A stretch of DNA of 10,222 bases, from positions 1 through 10,222 of the forward strand of contig CAZOHH010000080.1 of NCBI GenBank assembly GCA_964579735.1, in the 5' to 3' direction. The DNA comes from CAILLO01 sp964579735. Lineage in GTDB: Bacteria; Bacillota; Clostridia; Saccharofermentanales; UBA5734. Each line of letters starts with the position of its first letter. Positions within the stretch are counted from its first letter, which is position 1. This document shows positions 7,965-10,222 of this stretch, piece after piece. Below the pieces are notes generated by a model that was not told where the DNA came from, made no database searches, and saw only the letters and a list, made by a program, of their open reading frames with translations. A program made the position numbers and the translations under genes.

Positions 7965-9038
7965 GTGATCTCGGAACATTCGCTTCAGATTGAACATGTA
8001 CAGGCTGTCAGCAAGAAGAACCGCATTGACCCGATCCTCACTGAAAAATTCATTCGCGCATTGACTCTCCTCGAACTTCTCCAGAGAAGTGGCCTTACTT
8101 TCATATTCAAAGGCGGGACATCTCTGGCTCTGTTGCTAGCCGATCCCAAGCGGCTGTCCATCGACATCGATATCATCGTCGATATTGCTCAATCAGTGGT
8201 TCTGAGGACTCTCCTATGCACAGTTCTCGGGAAAGCCGGATTCTACGAGTTATCCGAAGATCATAGAACGAGTTCGTCTGCCATCCCGAAAGCCCATTAT
8301 AAATTCCATTATCAATCCTGCGTTGAGAAGAGAGCAGCCTACGTTCTGGTCGATATACTTTTTGAGACCAACCCCTATGTTTCCACCAGGCGGATTTCGA
8401 TCCGTTCGGATTTTCTGCAATCGGACAATGCACCAACCCTCGTGACCGTGCCGACCGTTGACAGCATCCTAGGCGACAAGATGACGGCTTTCGCTCCGAA
8501 CACGACCGGTATCAAATATTGGAACTCGAAGGAACTCGAGATCATCAAGCAACTATTCGACATTTCCTACCTATTTGATGTCATGAGTCAGGTCTCGGAA
8601 GTCGCGGATAGTTTCCATAGGATTGCACGACGGGAAATCGGATACCGCAATCTGTCGATCAGCTCTGACGACGTTCTCAGGGACATCCTGAACACGTCCT
8701 TGATTATCGCATTCCGCGGTAGTATTTCGCCCGGCTGCTATGCAGAACTTATGTCAGGAATCAACAAGATGAAGGCATACACGATCGGTCGCAGCTTTTC
8801 CCCTGACCAAGCGATTCTGTGTGCAGCCAAGGCAGCCTATCTTTCAACACTGGTCATGAAAGGGTCCGTGAATGTGGTCCGCTTTTCAAGTGAAGGGAAT
8901 GCTTGTGGAAAGTTGATTACGCACCCTCGTTTCACGAAATTGAACAAAATCCGGAAGACGAGTCTCGAGGCTTTCCATTATCTGTATGAGGCATTGGAAA
9001 TATCGGGTGTCGAGACTTCGTTCAGCTCGATAGATTGA
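7965..9038 (+). CDS. AbiEii/AbiGii-type nucleotidyltransferase toxin
   Basis: This 357-residue protein starts at GTG 7965. Longer in-frame starts would overlap the antitoxin by about 100 bases and lack a ribosome site. The nucleotidyltransferase core is clear: FKGGTSLALLL (G50, G51, S53), then RLSIDIDIIVD with catalytic-type D67 and D69. A later ILGDKMTAF (D171, K172) and KQLFDISYLFD (D199) fit the third and fourth AbiEii motifs (KL.A.. and D.YD). The C-terminal half is helical. AbiEii toxins transfer nucleotides to cellular targets, in some relatives tRNA 3' ends, stopping growth during phage infection; the target here is unknown. All core residues are present, so an active toxin is likely. 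GC is low for the window (27 of 60 in 8041-8100). Confidence 0.88.
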   Translation: MISEHSLQIEHVQAVSKKNRIDPILTEKFIRALTLLELLQRSGLTFIFKGGTSLALLLADPKRLSIDIDIIVDIAQSVVLRTLLCTVLGKAGFYELSEDHRTSSSAIPKAHYKFHYQSCVEKRAAYVLVDILFETNPYVSTRRISIRSDFLQSDNAPTLVTVPTVDSILGDKMTAFAPNTTGIKYWNSKELEIIKQLFDISYLFDVMSQVSEVADSFHRIARREIGYRNLSISSDDVLRDILNTSLIIAFRGSISPGCYAELMSGINKMKAYTIGRSFSPDQAILCAAKAAYLSTLVMKGSVNVVRFSSEGNACGKLITHPRFTKLNKIRKTSLEAFHYLYEALEISGVETSFSSID

Positions 9039-9046
9039 AATCCATT

Positions 9047-9064
9047 GGACGGCATCCGTCCTTT
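9047..9064 (+). terminator. short hairpin after the toxin gene, possible terminator
   Basis: GGACGG, loop CAT, CCGTCC, then TTT. The six-pair perfect stem begins nine bases after the toxin stop. The T tract is only three bases, so termination would be weak. The sequence could also be an operator for the next gene. Confidence 0.35.
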
Positions 9065-9105
9065 GCATTCGGCGTGCATTCCCTATGTGTTTTACTGATA
9101 GGGAA

Positions 9106-9111
9106 GGGAGG
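9106..9111 (+). promoter_or_regulatory. Shine-Dalgarno site fixing the Sel1 gene start
   Basis: GGGAGG, seven bases before ATG 9119. The in-frame ATG at 9035 overlaps the end of the toxin gene and has no comparable site. Confidence 0.75.
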
Positions 9112-9118
9112 CGCACCC

Positions 9119-10201
9119 ATGCTAGGACTCACCGCCTTCGACGACGACCTCTACTACGCAAGCCTCGCGCGCATCGGCCGCTTCAGATTCCACCGCGCTG
9201 CGCAGGCATCCGGTACCGACGCGAACCAGATCGGCGCGCATGCGGCCTTGCAGATTCTTAACTACGCGCTGCTCGAGACGCTGCGCAACGTCGCCAGTCC
9301 TACCAACGAGCCCTCTCTGCGCAACAAGGAGAAGTGGTTCGCCCTTGGGCTCGCGAGCGAGCGCGGTTTCGGGCAGGAACATGACCCGGTCGCGGCCGCG
9401 GCCTGTTATCGCAAATCCGCTGCGCTCGGCTGCGCGGAGGCGGATTACCGGCTGGGGTTCCTCCTCGAGATGGGAATCTCGCAGCCCCAGGCACACGAGA
9501 CCGTCGAGGCCTGCTACCGAAGGGCGGCGAAGCACGGGAGCCAGCAGGCGTTGTGCGCGTTGGGTCAGCGGGCGCTGTTCCGGTCCATCCCGACGAACGA
9601 CCCGGCGAAGAGCCTCGCATGCTTCGCGAAGGCTCGCGAAGACGAGTGGAACGTCCCGTGGACTTACTGCGGATTTCTCGACGACTGCTTCACCAAGGGC
9701 AGGACGGTGGACACGGACGCGTTGGCCGACTACTACCGATACGACCTGATGCCGGGCACTTCGGACCTCGGCAACGTCAATCACTGGATACATGGCGGTG
9801 ACGACATGCGCGTTCGTCTCGCCCGATTCCTCCAGTCCCAGGGAATCGCCAAGGGGACCGTCTTCCTGTCCTGGTGCCGCATGCTCGGGCGTCTGCTTCC
9901 GAAGGACATCTCACTCGGCACCCGATACGCCGAAGACTCGGCAGCGGATGGCAATCCGCACTACCTCCACTACCTTGCCTGGGTCCACCTGCAGCAGCCG
10001 GACAAGGGCGGCGCCAACCAGGCCATCGACTGCCTCGAGCGCGCCGGCGCTGCAGGGTACGAAGTCGCCGTCCGGGACCTGCAGCTCCTCGGCCGCAAGG
10101 GTCTGCTCGACCCGGACGCACTCCAGGCTGTCGCACAGCACCTTCCGGTTCGGCTGCGCCTGTCGGCCTACGGTTTCGTGGACGGAGCGGCTACGGAGTG
10201 A
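9119..10201 (+). CDS. Sel1-repeat (TPR-like) protein
   Basis: This 360-residue protein has several Sel1-like helical repeats. The clearest are at residues 97-119 (YRKSAALGCAEADYRLGF then LLEMG) and 133-153 (YRRAAKHGSQQALCALGQRA). A further pair, more divergent, lies at about 270-325 (YAEDSAADGNPHYLHYLAW, then CLERAGAAGYEVAVRDL). The middle, about 165-260, is less regular. There is no signal peptide or membrane segment, so it is probably cytoplasmic. Sel1 repeats mediate protein-protein contacts; no catalytic domain is visible and the partner is unknown. GC returns to the level of the Wadjet genes (44 of 60 in 10021-10080), so it likely belongs to the older background rather than the AbiE cassette. 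It has its own ribosome site. No convincing promoter was found in the 80 bases before it. Confidence 0.8.
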   Translation: MLGLTAFDDDLYYASLARIGRFRFHRAAQASGTDANQIGAHAALQILNYALLETLRNVASPTNEPSLRNKEKWFALGLASERGFGQEHDPVAAAACYRKSAALGCAEADYRLGFLLEMGISQPQAHETVEACYRRAAKHGSQQALCALGQRALFRSIPTNDPAKSLACFAKAREDEWNVPWTYCGFLDDCFTKGRTVDTDALADYYRYDLMPGTSDLGNVNHWIHGGDDMRVRLARFLQSQGIAKGTVFLSWCRMLGRLLPKDISLGTRYAEDSAADGNPHYLHYLAWVHLQQPDKGGANQAIDCLERAGAAGYEVAVRDLQLLGRKGLLDPDALQAVAQHLPVRLRLSAYGFVDGAATE

Positions 10202-10222
10202 CGAACCGAGGACGAGAACGAC

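Noticed and set aside
9063..9098. Possible promoter before the Sel1 gene (TTGCAT with TATGTG or TACTGA)
   Set aside because: Spacings of 15 and 24 bases are poor, and no combination matches well.
1..10222. CRISPR array, tRNA, rRNA, insertion sequence ends or attachment sites
   Set aside because: No spaced direct repeats, cloverleaf-like sequences, transposase motifs or flanking direct repeats were seen; short non-coding stretches leave little room.

Overview
This is a GC-rich bacterial defence-island fragment with every gene on the + strand. No taxon can be named from the sequence. High GC, strong Shine-Dalgarno sites and short or overlapping gene junctions indicate a bacterium, and a run of exactly 100 N indicates a draft or metagenome scaffold.

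Bases 1-6615 hold a Wadjet (JetABCD / MksFEBG) operon. It contains a kleisin-like JetA (start cut off by the window edge), a KITE-like JetB, a large SMC-type ATPase JetC with Walker A, SGGE signature and Walker B motifs, and a Toprim nuclease JetD whose end falls in the N gap. Junctions are an ATGA overlap (A/B), direct abutment (B/C) and 10 bases (C/D), so the four are almost certainly one transcript. Known Wadjet systems use an SMC motor (JetABC) to extrude and sense small circular DNA, which JetD then cuts. JetA and JetB look like the DUF5716 and DUF6063 families rather than the type I DUF3375/DUF4194 pair. JetC carries an unusual seven-triplet collagen-like Gly-X-Y insert in its first arm.

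Bases 6616-6715 are Ns. Directly after them lies the C-terminal part of an HD-domain hydrolase related to the (p)ppGpp hydrolase fold (to 7057). Both JetD's stop and the HD gene's first half must lie in the gap, so the true gap is probably longer than 100 bases.

Bases 7058-9038 hold a two-gene AbiE-like (type IV) toxin-antitoxin cassette. It has its own extended -10 promoter, a 16-base imperfect inverted repeat over the predicted transcription start, a winged-helix AbiEi/DUF6577-like antitoxin, and an AbiEii-type nucleotidyltransferase toxin. It is clearly more AT-rich than the genes on either side, which suggests separate acquisition.

Bases 9119-10201 return to high GC and encode a cytoplasmic Sel1-repeat (TPR-like) protein of unknown role. 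The remaining 21 bases show nothing. The most unusual points are the collagen-like JetC insert, the operator-like inverted repeat of the AbiE cassette, and the HD hydrolase beside jetD. No wholly new system is demonstrated here.
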